Positions 1 through 8,846 of a stretch of 64,000 nt of DNA are shown here, piece after piece. The notes beneath the pieces are model-generated. The model was not told the origin of the DNA and ran no database searches. It saw only the letters and a list, made by a program, of their open reading frames with translations. The stretch lies in the NCBI GenBank assembly GCA_965208945.1, contig OZ242366.1:5146001-5210000 (forward strand), read 5' to 3'. Position numbers and translations under genes: made by a program. How positions within the stretch are numbered: the first letter of the stretch is position 1; the number at the start of each line of letters is the position of its first letter. Origin of the DNA: JAPPLB01 sp965208945 (GTDB lineage Bacteria > Acidobacteriota > Terriglobia > Bryobacterales > UBA6623).

Positions 1-44
1 ATTGACCCGTTATGATTCGGTAAAAAGTCGTAATCAGGCGGCAA

Positions 45-130
45 TAAAGTCCGTGATTCGTGTCTCGTGTCTGGTGAAAAGCATAAAGGCCGTGATTCTT
101 GTCCCGTGTTTTGTGATTCGTGAAAACCTT
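45..130 (+). repeat. Family-B heptad minisatellite
   Basis: Blocks of degenerate 7-bp units GTG(A/T)(T/C)TC, ending GTGAAAACC, in two successive runs. The consensus leader is AAAGGCC. Confidence 0.75.
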
Positions 131-185
131 ACCGGCCCCGTTGCCGGTGAGGACGGAGAGGGGACACTGGCTCAGGCGTAATATT

Positions 186-240
186 TTTTGCTGAACAATG
201 CCGAACAATCGTGAACAGGGAAGCAGCGGCTCGGGTCGCC
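186..240 (+). repeat. Family-D repeat, diverged copy
   Basis: TTTTTTGCTGAACAATGCCG, then a run ending GTGAACAGGGAAGCAG, similar to the block starting at 48745. It is about 48.5 kb from that copy. Confidence 0.5.
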
Positions 241-345
241 CATGCCGCGCCACAACGCGCAGGAAAGCAGCGACCGGGCGGCGTGCACGGCGTTCCAGGA
301 GGCGGTTTCTGATTGTGCGTCCCTTGTGCATCCACGGCGAAAAAA

Positions 346-404
346 GCTGTGTTTAGTGAAAAGCATAAAAGCCGTGTTTCGTGTCTCGTGATTCGTGAAA
401 ACCT
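346..404 (+). repeat. Family-B heptad minisatellite
   Basis: GTTTAGTGAAAAGCATAAAA followed by four heptads and GTGAAAACC. Confidence 0.7.
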
Positions 405-532
405 GAAAGGACGCGGCTCGGGCGGCTCTTCTGCCCCCACCCGACTTGTCCCCGACGGGCGCGGATTAGGTTTTTGTTCCCAACAACGGCGTCATCACTT
501 TCAACCTAAACCGTCCCCCGACCGAAAAAAAG

Positions 533-914
533 ACTGAAGGGCTTCAGTACCAACGTGCACCAAACGAGCCACGGAAAAAGCCGTGTTTCGTGTCTCGTGT
601 CTCGTGAAAACCGTTGGCCGCAGCTTGGGGTTGCTCTACCGAGAAACATCGGCGGGCCGGTTAACCTTTTTTTTGCTTACGTTTGCGCCACGGATCCGGC
701 ATCACGGGACCTCAGAAACGGCTCTTCTCTCCTGATGCCATGCATACCGGAGCGGAAAAAACAAGACTGAAGGGCTTCAGTACCAACAGGCACCAAACGA
801 GCCACGGAAAAAGCCGTGTTTCGAAAAAAAGCCGAGATTCGTGTTTCGTGTTTCGTGAAAAGCATTGGTGGCGGCCTCGTACGCTCCAGAAGAAATGTCT
901 GACGGCCGTTGAAC
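533..914 (+). repeat. Family-C tandem array (about two units) ending in a family-B unit
   Basis: The palindrome ACTGAAGGGCTTCAGT occurs at 533-548 and 766-781, a 233-bp period. Each unit has this palindrome, a GAGCCACGGAAAAAGCC leader, family-B heptads and a long tail. Three more units occur at 50.5-51.0 kb. Confidence 0.75.
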
Positions 915-919
915 CTTAA

Positions 920-1120
920 CCTGCATTTCTCACCACCCGACGGTCGAAGCACGCGATACGAACGCCAGGACTTGGTTGCGCTTGCTTGCCGTGCTCAACG
1001 TACTGTTCAAGCATGCCTGCGCGCGCCAAGCGGCTCACGCCTTTTTCCTCCGCCCGGCTTGCGCCTAGTCCTGACGGCCCTCTCACCCACTTCGCCTCGC
1101 CACGTGGTGAGAAATGCAGG
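920..1120 (+). repeat. Family-A hairpin repeat, long form
   Basis: Starts CCTGCATTTCTCACCAC and ends GTGGTGAGAAATGCAGG (17-bp perfect terminal inverted repeats). The interior also pairs imperfectly, with a CGTACT/AGTACG-type apex, so the whole unit can fold as one long hairpin. This copy has the extra ~24 bp near its right side. Confidence 0.85.
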
Positions 1121-1376
1121 CTAGTCGCCAGACAGCGTTTTTCGAGTTCGTGATTCACGGCGAGACAAGTGAATCCTTATCTGGCGTGAGGGGTGGTGAC
1201 GATCGGTCTTGATTCGTAGATGCATCCACGCGGCACTTGCTCAATGGATCGAGTGAAAGCGGCAGGCGGGTACTGAGCGTGACGGTTGCGGCTGTTACCA
1301 TGAACCGCTGAACGCACGAGTTGCATATCCATTTGCCGCCTGTTGGAAGCAACGCCGAGACAGGGAGACGAGCCGA

Positions 1377-2939
1377 GTGAAAGTTTCAGAGAAGGTTTTT
1401 GTTTGGTCCGCATGCGTGGTTGCGGCCCTTTGCATGCCGCGTTGCGCGAGTCACATTCCGGCTCAGGAAGAGTTCCCGATCGGACTTGCCCAGGGGGTGC
1501 TGGCAGGGGAGGCTGCGGATACGAGCGTGCTGCTGCAATCCCGTCTTACGTCAACACACCCGATGGTCGATCGGCGCTGGTCCGGGATCGTCGGCATCCA
1601 GGGATTCGGCCGGTTCGAGACCGCCGAAAACAGTGAGTTCCGGGACAGCCGTTTCAGTGAGTGGATCGAAGCCATTCCGGACCATGACTTCATCGTCAAG
1701 ACAAAGGTAAACGGCCTCAAGCCGGGAACGCGCCACTACTATCGTCTCCAGTTCGGGCCTGACCGAGAGCAAACACGGACCTCGAAACCGGGGACCTTCA
1801 CGACGCACTCCGGCGCCGCAGGCGAGGACGAGATTTCGTTCGCCGTGGTGACCGGAATGAACTATTCGGCGTTCCACCACTACGGTCAGCGGAACCGTTG
1901 GCCTCCCTATCAAGGCACGGACAAGCATCTCGGTTATCCTGCCCTGGCGGCGATGTTGACGAAGAAGCCGGACTTCTTCGTCGCAACCGGCGACAACGTC
2001 TACTACGACGCTCCGGCGATCGGCCGCGCCGAGACGCCGCATCAGATCCGGATGAAATACCAGGAACAATTCTCACAGCAGCGATACCTCGATCTGTTTC
2101 GTGAGACAGCGACCTACTGGATCAAGGACGACCATGACCACCGCTTCAACGACTCCGACGCGGTCAATCCATTCCTGCTCCGTCAAGTAGGGCGGACTTC
2201 GGACGAGACCTATCCCGACGAGAACATGCGGCCCTGGATCTCCGGCTCCGGACACTCGCCGACTCATGAGACGGGCATCCACATGTTTCGCGAGCAAGTA
2301 CCGGTTGTCGATCCGAAGGACCCGGACCCGAAGACTTACCGTACGTTTCGCGTGACGAAGTCGCTGCAGGTGTGGTTCGTCGAGGGCCGGGATTACCGCA
2401 GCCCCAACGACATGCCGGACGGTCCGGACAAGACGATCTGGGGCGCAGAACAGAAGGCCTGGCTGAAGCGGACATTGCTCGAAAGCGACGCCACGTTCAA
2501 AATCCTGTTCAGCGCAACCCCGATGGTGGGCCCGGACAGCATCAGCAAGCGCGACAACCACGTGAATCTGCGCGGCTTTCGCCACGAAGGGGACGCATTC
2601 TTCCGCTGGCTGATCGAGAACGAGTTCCTCGACAAGCATTTCTACATCGTGTGCGGCGACCGGCATTGGCAGTATCACGCCGTACACCCGACAGGATTCG
2701 AGGAGTTTTCCAGCGGCGCTCTGGTGGACGCCAACTCGATTCCAGGCAGCCGTCCAGGTGACGCCAACTCGACCGACCCCGAGGGGAAGATCCGGCACGA
2801 CTATCACAATGTGGAACCGACCGGCGGATTCCTGCTGGTCACGGTCAAGCCCGGTTCGGGGAACGGCGCATCGGCAACCTTCGAGTTTTTCGATGAGCAG
2901 GGCGTCAGCCTGTACCGGCACGTCAAGCGGGCGGACTGA
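1377..2939 (+). CDS. PhoD-like alkaline phosphatase family protein (secreted metallophosphoesterase)
   Basis: 520 aa. It is predicted to be an exported phosphodiesterase/alkaline phosphatase of the PhoD family that hydrolyses phosphate esters with a binuclear metal site. Visible motifs are GDNVYYD near residue 204, DDHDHRFND near 250 and GDRHWQ near 426; their Asp, Asn and His residues are the expected metal ligands. The N-terminus has a hydrophobic signal segment (FVWSACVVAALCM). The GTG start is preceded by a purine-rich AGGGAG. The extended length before the first motif fits the N-terminal fibronectin-like domain of PhoD proteins. It stands alone between a repeat-rich region and a convergent ABC transporter. 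Substrate preference (phospholipid, teichoic-like polymer or phosphodiester) cannot be read from sequence. Family call is firm, the exact reaction less so. Confidence 0.88.
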   Translation: MKVSEKVFVWSACVVAALCMPRCASHIPAQEEFPIGLAQGVLAGEAADTSVLLQSRLTSTHPMVDRRWSGIVGIQGFGRFETAENSEFRDSRFSEWIEAIPDHDFIVKTKVNGLKPGTRHYYRLQFGPDREQTRTSKPGTFTTHSGAAGEDEISFAVVTGMNYSAFHHYGQRNRWPPYQGTDKHLGYPALAAMLTKKPDFFVATGDNVYYDAPAIGRAETPHQIRMKYQEQFSQQRYLDLFRETATYWIKDDHDHRFNDSDAVNPFLLRQVGRTSDETYPDENMRPWISGSGHSPTHETGIHMFREQVPVVDPKDPDPKTYRTFRVTKSLQVWFVEGRDYRSPNDMPDGPDKTIWGAEQKAWLKRTLLESDATFKILFSATPMVGPDSISKRDNHVNLRGFRHEGDAFFRWLIENEFLDKHFYIVCGDRHWQYHAVHPTGFEEFSSGALVDANSIPGSRPGDANSTDPEGKIRHDYHNVEPTGGFLLVTVKPGSGNGASATFEFFDEQGVSLYRHVKRAD

Positions 2940-3182
2940 CCGGCAGGCAGACGGGAGACGTTTGCCAGAAAGCGATTGCGGAAGGCACAGGCAGGATTTC
3001 GGAAAACAGATTGAGATCGAGGGCCGCGCGGGCCTTCAGCACCGGCAGCAAGCACGGGTCAAGCTGTTCCCTATAACTCCGAGACCTATTTATTTTTGTT
3101 GAGTCCGGCGATTGCCGACCCCGGGACGCCTTTGCCTGCCACGGGCCGTGGGGAGGGCTCTGCTTTCGCGGTGCAAGGGGCG

Positions 3183-4124
3183 CTATTGGCGGAAGCGGCG
3201 TTTGCGGGCCTCATCGACCGCGACAGCCAGGATAATGATCGCTCCGATCAAGGCTTGTTGCAGATAGGGGTTGACTCCCAGCAGGTCGCTGCCATTCGAG
3301 AGCAGACCCATGATGAAGGCACCGATGAGGGTGCCGATGACGCTGCCTTCGCCGCCGGTGAGACTGCCGCCACCGATGACGACGGCCGCGATGACCTGGA
3401 GTTCATAGCCCTGGCCGGCAGTGGGTTGTCCGGTCATCAGGCGAGATGCCTCGATCATACCGGCAAGCCCAGTGAGCATGCCGGAGATCGCGTACACCGC
3501 AACCGTGTACCTGGAGACGGAAATCCCGGCATAGACGGCAGCTTCCTTGTTGCTGCCGATGGCGTAGGTGTAGCGGCCAAGCTTCGTTGAATGCAGAACG
3601 ACGTGCGTAAGCACGGCGCAGACGCCGAGCACAAATAGAACGGATGGAATGCCTGCGAGTGAGCCCTCGGCCAGAGATTCGAACTCACGCGGGAGGCCGA
3701 CGACGGGGAGCCCGCCGGAAATGATGAGCGTGACGCCGCGGACGATGCCGAGGGCGCCCAAGGTCACGATGAAGGGAGGAATCTTGAGCGAAGTGGTAAG
3801 GACGCCGTTGAAGACGCCCCAAAAGAGTCCGCAGAGAAGCCCGACGGCGATGCCGCCGGGAACGGGAAGTCCGCTCGCCATTGCCATTGCGCCCACGGTT
3901 CCGGAAAAGGCGAGAATGGCTCCGACGGAGAGGTCGATGCCGCCGGAAACGATCACGAGCGTCATGCCGAGCGCCATGACATTGATCGTGGCGGTCTGTC
4001 GAATGACGGCGGCAAGGTTCGTGGGTGTCAGAAAGTTCGGCGAGGCGACCGAGAGAAAGATGAAAAGCGCAGCGAGGCTCAGGAACGGCAGGAGCCTTTG
4101 CCATGTGGCCGATCCGGTCTTCAT
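3183..4124 (-). CDS. Ribose/xylose-type sugar ABC transporter permease
   Basis: 313 aa integral membrane permease of the RbsC/XylH (BPD_transp_2) family, which forms the channel of a carbohydrate importer. It is very hydrophobic with about eight to ten membrane segments. The stretch GGIDLSVGAILA is the typical cytoplasmic-loop signature of this permease group. Its start overlaps the stop of the ATPase gene by 4 bp (ATGA), so the two are translationally coupled. No periplasmic sugar-binding protein is encoded on either side, so that component must come from elsewhere or be shared. The sugar is unknown. Confidence 0.93.
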   Translation of the reverse strand: MKTGSATWQRLLPFLSLAALFIFLSVASPNFLTPTNLAAVIRQTATINVMALGMTLVIVSGGIDLSVGAILAFSGTVGAMAMASGLPVPGGIAVGLLCGLFWGVFNGVLTTSLKIPPFIVTLGALGIVRGVTLIISGGLPVVGLPREFESLAEGSLAGIPSVLFVLGVCAVLTHVVLHSTKLGRYTYAIGSNKEAAVYAGISVSRYTVAVYAISGMLTGLAGMIEASRLMTGQPTAGQGYELQVIAAVVIGGGSLTGGEGSVIGTLIGAFIMGLLSNGSDLLGVNPYLQQALIGAIIILAVAVDEARKRRFRQ

Positions 4125-5575
4125 GCATCCACCGCCGCGTGTTGCATGATTTCCTGCTGCGTGGTCGATCGAGGCAGTTCCGTGACGACAGCGCCGCCAC
4201 GCATGACAAGGATGCGGTCGGCGATCTGGAGCAGTTCGGGAAGCTCGGAACTCACCATGAGAATCGCCGCGCCGTCACGCGCAAGCTGGTCCATCAACCC
4301 GAAGACTTCGGCTTTGGCGGCGACATCGATGCCGCGCGTGGGTTCGTCGAAGAGCAGAACCTTCGCTTCCCGGAAGAGCCACTTCGCGATCACGACTTTC
4401 TGCTGATTGCCACCACTGAGGCTTCCGGCAGGCTGCTCAACCGAAGCGGCACGGATGGACAGGCGCTCACCGAAGCGCTCGGCGACAGCGCGTTCCTCAG
4501 CGCGGCTGACGAAGCCGTTACGCGTAACACCATCCAGGTGAGCAAGGGTGACGTTGGCCCGGATGGGCATCGACAAGGTAAGGCCGGTCTGCTGACGGTC
4601 TTCCGTGATGAGCGCGATGCCGGCCCGGACAGCGTCTTGCGGGGAGTTGATCGACACGCGGCTGCCGTCAACGACGATGGAACCTTGGGCAGCGGGAGTG
4701 ACGCCGAAGATCGTTTGACAGAGTTCGGTTCGGCCGGCGCCCATGAGTCCGGCGATGCCAACAATCTCCCCGGCATGGAGCGTGAAGCAGATTCCGGGAA
4801 GATCGACGCGGAGACGTTCGGCGCCCGGCGTGAGACTTTCGCGCTCGTAGATGGCGGAAATTTCGCGGCCGACCATGTGATGAACCATTTGGTCCGTCGA
4901 GAGAGCGGCGATAGGGCCGCTATGGACGGTTCGGCCGTCGCGGAGGATCGTGATGCGATCTGCGATGGCACGGAGTTCAGCGAGGCGGTGCGTGATATAG
5001 ATGATGCCCATGCCGCGTTCTTTGAGATCCTGGGCGATATGGAAGACTTCGGCGGCTTCCGCATCGGAGAGAGACGAGGTGGGCTCATCGAAGATGAGCA
5101 GGCGTGAGGCGCTGTGGAGGGCGCGACAGATCTCGACGAGTTGTTTCTGGGCAGGGCTGAGCTGGTATACGCCGGAGGAGGGGTCGAGCTGAAAGCCGTG
5201 TTCGTTGATGAGACGGCGCGCGTCAGTCTCCATGCGGCGTTGCTCAAGCAGAGGACCCTTCGCCGCTTCGCAGCCAAGGAAGATATTCTCGGCGACGCTG
5301 AGGTGGGGCACCAGAAGTGATTCCTGATGAACCATCGAGATGCCGGCTCGATGGGCCTCGGCTGGCCGGGTAAAGTCGACGGGCCGGCCCTGCCAGCGCA
5401 TCGCCCCGCCATCGCGCCGGAGCATTCCGGCCACTATTTTCATCAGGGTGGACTTACCCGCCCCGTTTTCGCCGACCATGGCGTGGATTTCGCCAGACTC
5501 GACCTGCAGATCACCGTTCTCAAGGGCGGTGATACCGCCGAAATGTTTCTCGATTCCCTGGAGGTCGAGGAGCAC
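4121..5575 (-). CDS. Sugar ABC transporter ATP-binding protein, duplicated nucleotide-binding domains (RbsA/MglA type)
   Basis: 484 aa with two fused ABC ATPase domains, as in RbsA, MglA and XylG. The first half has Walker A GENGAGKSTL near residue 36, an altered signature loop LSPAQKQ and Walker B LLIFDEPTSSL. The second half has a degenerate P-loop (GLMGAGRTELC), a good signature LSGGNQQK and Walker B VLLFDEPTRGID. This asymmetry is normal for the family. It powers sugar import with the overlapping permease gene downstream. The gene is divergent from a sulfatase with only 67 bp between starts, so shared control with sulfated-sugar degradation is possible (inference). Confidence 0.94.
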   Translation of the reverse strand: MLLDLQGIEKHFGGITALENGDLQVESGEIHAMVGENGAGKSTLMKIVAGMLRRDGGAMRWQGRPVDFTRPAEAHRAGISMVHQESLLVPHLSVAENIFLGCEAAKGPLLEQRRMETDARRLINEHGFQLDPSSGVYQLSPAQKQLVEICRALHSASRLLIFDEPTSSLSDAEAAEVFHIAQDLKERGMGIIYITHRLAELRAIADRITILRDGRTVHSGPIAALSTDQMVHHMVGREISAIYERESLTPGAERLRVDLPGICFTLHAGEIVGIAGLMGAGRTELCQTIFGVTPAAQGSIVVDGSRVSINSPQDAVRAGIALITEDRQQTGLTLSMPIRANVTLAHLDGVTRNGFVSRAEERAVAERFGERLSIRAASVEQPAGSLSGGNQQKVVIAKWLFREAKVLLFDEPTRGIDVAAKAEVFGLMDQLARDGAAILMVSSELPELLQIADRILVMRGGAVVTELPRSTTQQEIMQHAAVDA

Positions 5576-5642
5576 GGCCGATCCACAAGTGAACGATGCA
5601 AGGTATCACAGGCAGCGTCGCCATGTACCTATAATTGGCCCC

Positions 5643-7196
5643 ATGACCCGACGAGACGCACTGAAGACGCTGACCGCGGCCGGCGCCGCCGGTTTCCCGA
5701 ACATCGGAAAAGCCCAGAATGATCGCCCGAACATCCTGTTCATCATGACCGACGATCAGCGCTGGGACGCGATGAGTTGCGCCGGGAACCAAATCCTCAA
5801 GACACCGAACATGGACCGATTGGCGGAGGGGGGCGTGCGCTTCACGGAGGGGTTCGTGACGAACTCGCTCTGCGCACCAAGCCGAGGCACGATTCTGACC
5901 GGACTGTATTCCCACGCGCACGGGGTGACAACGAACGCCGGCGGCCCGCCGGCGGATTCGCACATGATCTACAACTACCGGCGCGGCGGAGGAACCATCA
6001 GCAACCGGTTGAACCTCAACTCGTCGAGCGTGCTGCGCTCGAATGTAGCGACGTTTCCGATGCTCTTGCAGCGAGCGGGCTACCATACCGCGATGGTCGG
6101 AAAGTGGCACCTGAAATCGAACCCCAAGGGGTACGACCACTGGGCGATTCTACCGGGGCAGGGGCGGTACCACGATCCGCAAATGATCGTAAACAACGGA
6201 CCCGTGCAGTTTCGCGGTTACGTGGACGACGTGATCGGGGATCAATGCCTGGAAGTATTGAAAACACGTCCGCGGGACCGGCCCTTTTGCGTGCAGATAC
6301 AGTTCAAGGCGCCGCACCGGGCCTGGTTTCCGGCCAAGCGGCACGAAACGGTGTACGAGGACATCGAGATTCCCGAACCGCCGACGTTCCACGCGTCTCT
6401 CGACGACCGGCCTTTCGCTGTCCGGAACACGGACATGCAGATCGGCGACATGCCGGATTTCTTCGAGCGGGGCGCGCCGCGAGGGCTTTCGCCGGAAGAG
6501 AAGAAGCGACGGAACTTCCAGATTTTCCTGAAGAACTATTACCGGACGATCCTGGGCGTGGACGATAACGTGGGGCGGGTCCTGGACTATCTCGACGAGT
6601 CGGGTCTGGCGGAAAACACGCTGCTGATCTACACGGGGGACAACGGGTTCTTCCTGGGCGAGCTGGGGATGTTCGACAAGAGGCTGATGTATGAACCGTC
6701 CATTCGCGTGCCGATGCTGGCGCGGTATCCGGCGCGCATCCGCCCGGGGCAGGTGGATAGCGACCACATGGTTCTGAACAATGACGTGTGCCACACGATT
6801 CTCGACTACGCGGGCGTGCGAAGGCCTCGGGCGATGGAGGGCCATGGGGAGAGCTGGCGTCCGATCTTCGAAGACGATGCGCCGCATTGGCGGAAGTCGT
6901 GGATGTACGAGTACTACGAGTATCCGGGGTATCACTGCGTGGGGCAGCTTCGCGGCGTGCGGACGAATCGCTGGAAATTCACACACTACCTTCAGGATCC
7001 GCAGGGGTTCGAACTGTTCGATCTGGAGAACGATCCGCTCGAGATGAACAACCTGTACGACGATCCGGCTCAACAGGCACGCGCGGCGGAGATGAGGAAT
7101 GAGCTGGAGCGTATGCGGGACGAGTTGGGGGATGACCGGTCAGCAGACGGACAGCCGCTTCCGGATTGCGGACGGAGACGGATGAAGGACATGTGA
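5643..7196 (+). CDS. Exported type I sulfatase (FGly-dependent, arylsulfatase A family)
   Basis: 517 aa. The start at 5643 is chosen because it gives a twin-arginine leader (TRRDALKTLTAAGAAG). The enzyme should hydrolyse sulfate esters, probably on glycans. Catalytic features are all present: Asp37-Asp38 for calcium, the formylglycine motif CAPSR with Cys77 and Arg81, GKWHLK near residue 154, and TGDNG near 332. Maturation needs a formylglycine-generating enzyme, which is not in this window. It is divergent from the sugar ABC transporter, which fits desulfation followed by sugar import. The stop TGA is directly followed by a family-B repeat. Confidence 0.93.
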   Translation: MTRRDALKTLTAAGAAGFPNIGKAQNDRPNILFIMTDDQRWDAMSCAGNQILKTPNMDRLAEGGVRFTEGFVTNSLCAPSRGTILTGLYSHAHGVTTNAGGPPADSHMIYNYRRGGGTISNRLNLNSSSVLRSNVATFPMLLQRAGYHTAMVGKWHLKSNPKGYDHWAILPGQGRYHDPQMIVNNGPVQFRGYVDDVIGDQCLEVLKTRPRDRPFCVQIQFKAPHRAWFPAKRHETVYEDIEIPEPPTFHASLDDRPFAVRNTDMQIGDMPDFFERGAPRGLSPEEKKRRNFQIFLKNYYRTILGVDDNVGRVLDYLDESGLAENTLLIYTGDNGFFLGELGMFDKRLMYEPSIRVPMLARYPARIRPGQVDSDHMVLNNDVCHTILDYAGVRRPRAMEGHGESWRPIFEDDAPHWRKSWMYEYYEYPGYHCVGQLRGVRTNRWKFTHYLQDPQGFELFDLENDPLEMNNLYDDPAQQARAAEMRNELERMRDELGDDRSADGQPLPDCGRRRMKDM

Positions 7197-7342
7197 GGCC
7201 GTGATTCGTGTCTCGTGTTTCGAGATTCGTGAAAACCACTGGCAGTGGGCCTGGTTCGCTCCAGGAAGAAATGCCTGACGGCCTGTGAACGGTAAAGGCC
7301 GTGTCTCGTGTTTTGTGTCTCGTGATTCGTGACCCCAAAACC
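7197..7342 (+). repeat. Two adjacent family-B units after the sulfatase stop
   Basis: Begins GGCCGTGATTC directly after the TGA. The first unit has the full tail (GAAGAAATGCCTGACGGCC) and is followed by a second heptad run. Confidence 0.78.
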
Positions 7343-7385
7343 TAAGCAGGTGGTACGGCCGTTGCTCCAAGGCAGCTTGCGTTAA

Positions 7386-7586
7386 CCTGCCTTTCTCACC
7401 ACCCGACGGTCGAAGCACGCGCTACGACCGCCAGGACTTCGTTGCGCTTGCTTGCCGTGCTCAACGTACTGTTCAAGTACGCCTGCGCGCGCCAAGCGGC
7501 TCGCGCCTTTTTCCTCCGCCCGGCTTACGCCTAGTCCTGACGGCCCTCTCACGCACTTCGCCTCGCCGCGTGGTGAGAAATGCAGG
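7386..7586 (+). repeat. Family-A hairpin repeat, long form
   Basis: Same ends as the first copy; one base change near the left end (CTTTC). It follows two family-B copies and ends five bases from the SMP-30 stop. Confidence 0.85.
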
Positions 7587-7591
7587 CCAGT

Positions 7592-8497
7592 TCAAGGATA
7601 GAGCAGTCGTCCCCGGCGATCGGTTTCCGCTCGAAAGAGATGGCCTTCGGTGGTGGTCACGTAGAGCGTCGACAGGTCCGGCCCGGCGAAGGTGCAGTTC
7701 GTGGGGCGCTTCGCCGGGAAGGGATACCGCTCAATGACCTGGCCGCCGGGCGCGAAGACGTATATGGAGGGACCTGGTCCGCCGAACTCCCATCCGGCGG
7801 TGGCGACGATGTTGCCCCCGGTGTCGAGCACCATGCCGTCGATGCCACGGTTCTCGCCGAAGTCGTGGAGAACCTCCGCTTCACCGAGGCCGCCGTCAGG
7901 CCGCACGGGATAGGCGCGGAGCTGGCGCTTCTCGTCCTCGCAGCGCCCGCTTTGCGCGACATAGAGGACCGTGTAGTCCAAAGAGAAGAGCAGTCCATTG
8001 GGGCGAGTCGTGTCGAAGGTGACCCGCGCCGTCGTCCAGCCGCCACCGGGATGCGGATCGACGCGGTAGACGGAGTCGTGAGCGAGTTCCTTGTTGCCGC
8101 GGTCTTCACTCCAAGGCCCGGCGGCGCCTTCGTAAAAGGGGTCGGTGAACCACAGACGGCCCTGCAGGTCAAAGGCAAGGTCGTTGGGGATGTTGAACCG
8201 TTTCCCTTCAAACCCGTCGGACACGACGGTAACTCCATCTTCCTCGTAGCGGACGACACGGCGGGCGTCTTGCGCAGCGCCGCCCTCGCAGCCGTACAGG
8301 CGTCCCTGGGGGTCGAACATGAGTCCGTTGGCGCAATTGGTTCCTTCGCGATAGACGGAAAGCTCGCCGCCGGCGGGGTCGTAGCGCAGGATGCGGCTGG
8401 CGGGGATGTGGGTGAAGAGGAGGGCGTGACCGTCCCACGCGGGTCCTTCGGTGACGCCTCCGTAGGGTCCGGCGAGTAGTTCGAATTGCCAACTCAT
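7592..8497 (-). CDS. SMP-30/gluconolactonase/LRE family protein
   Basis: 301 aa six-bladed beta-propeller of the SMP-30/gluconolactonase family, probably a sugar lactonase or related hydrolase. The start at 8497 has AGGAG seven bases upstream; an in-frame extension further upstream runs into repeat DNA and is not used. Typical residues are the early Glu in GGVTEGPAWDG, the Asn in NIPNDLAFD and the Asp in NRGIDGMVLD, which match the metal ligands of the family. No signal peptide is seen, so it is probably cytoplasmic. The stop lies five bases from the end of a family-A repeat. The true substrate is unknown. Confidence 0.9.
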   Translation of the reverse strand: MSWQFELLAGPYGGVTEGPAWDGHALLFTHIPASRILRYDPAGGELSVYREGTNCANGLMFDPQGRLYGCEGGAAQDARRVVRYEEDGVTVVSDGFEGKRFNIPNDLAFDLQGRLWFTDPFYEGAAGPWSEDRGNKELAHDSVYRVDPHPGGGWTTARVTFDTTRPNGLLFSLDYTVLYVAQSGRCEDEKRQLRAYPVRPDGGLGEAEVLHDFGENRGIDGMVLDTGGNIVATAGWEFGGPGPSIYVFAPGGQVIERYPFPAKRPTNCTFAGPDLSTLYVTTTEGHLFRAETDRRGRLLYP

Positions 8498-8540
8498 GAT
8501 GGTCTCCTGTCGGTGAAAGAATGATGATGGCACACCTGGA

Positions 8541-8636
8541 GTAAGGCCGTGTCTCGTGTCTCGTGATTCGTGAAAACCATTGGCGGGGGGCTTGGTTCGC
8601 TCCTGGAAGAAATACCTGACGGCCGGTGAACCGTAA
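8541..8636 (+). repeat. Family-B unit
   Basis: Heptads, GTGAAAACCATTGGCGG, then the tail with GAAGAAATACCTGACGGCC and GGTGAACCG. It lies in the 349-bp gap between the SMP-30 and esterase genes, which otherwise shows no gene. Confidence 0.78.
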
Positions 8637-8846
8637 TGGAATCCGGTACGAGGCGCTTGACGTGCCGCTGACAGCAAGCCTTTTTCGAGCTGGACGATAT
8701 GAGGAATCGTCGATGCCACGGCCTCTCCGAAGGCGGCAACCACCAGAGCGGGTCAGACCGGATGCCCTGCCACTTGACTCCGTTCGTTTCTCGGCTCATG
8801 ATTGGACTGAAAGAGGCCTGGCCGTCGGTTCCGTCATACCCTACTG

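Larger units (their letters stand above)
1..1376. other. Non-coding left region made of repeats
   Basis: No believable gene before the PhoD-like gene at 1377. The region holds family B (45-130, 346-404), D (186-240), C (533-914) and A (920-1120). The rest, about 1121-1376, shows no recognised feature and should contain the phosphatase promoter. Confidence 0.6.

Noticed and set aside
45..404. CRISPR-like short repeats
   Set aside because: The 7-bp units are directly tandem and degenerate, without spacers.
129..440. Small minus-strand gene in the left repeat region
   Set aside because: Made of repeat-derived peptides (ITRHETR) with no ribosome site or recognisable domain.
4103..5107. A 334-codon open frame on the plus strand
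   Set aside because: Antisense shadow of the sugar ABC ATPase; composition is typical of mirrored high-GC coding DNA.
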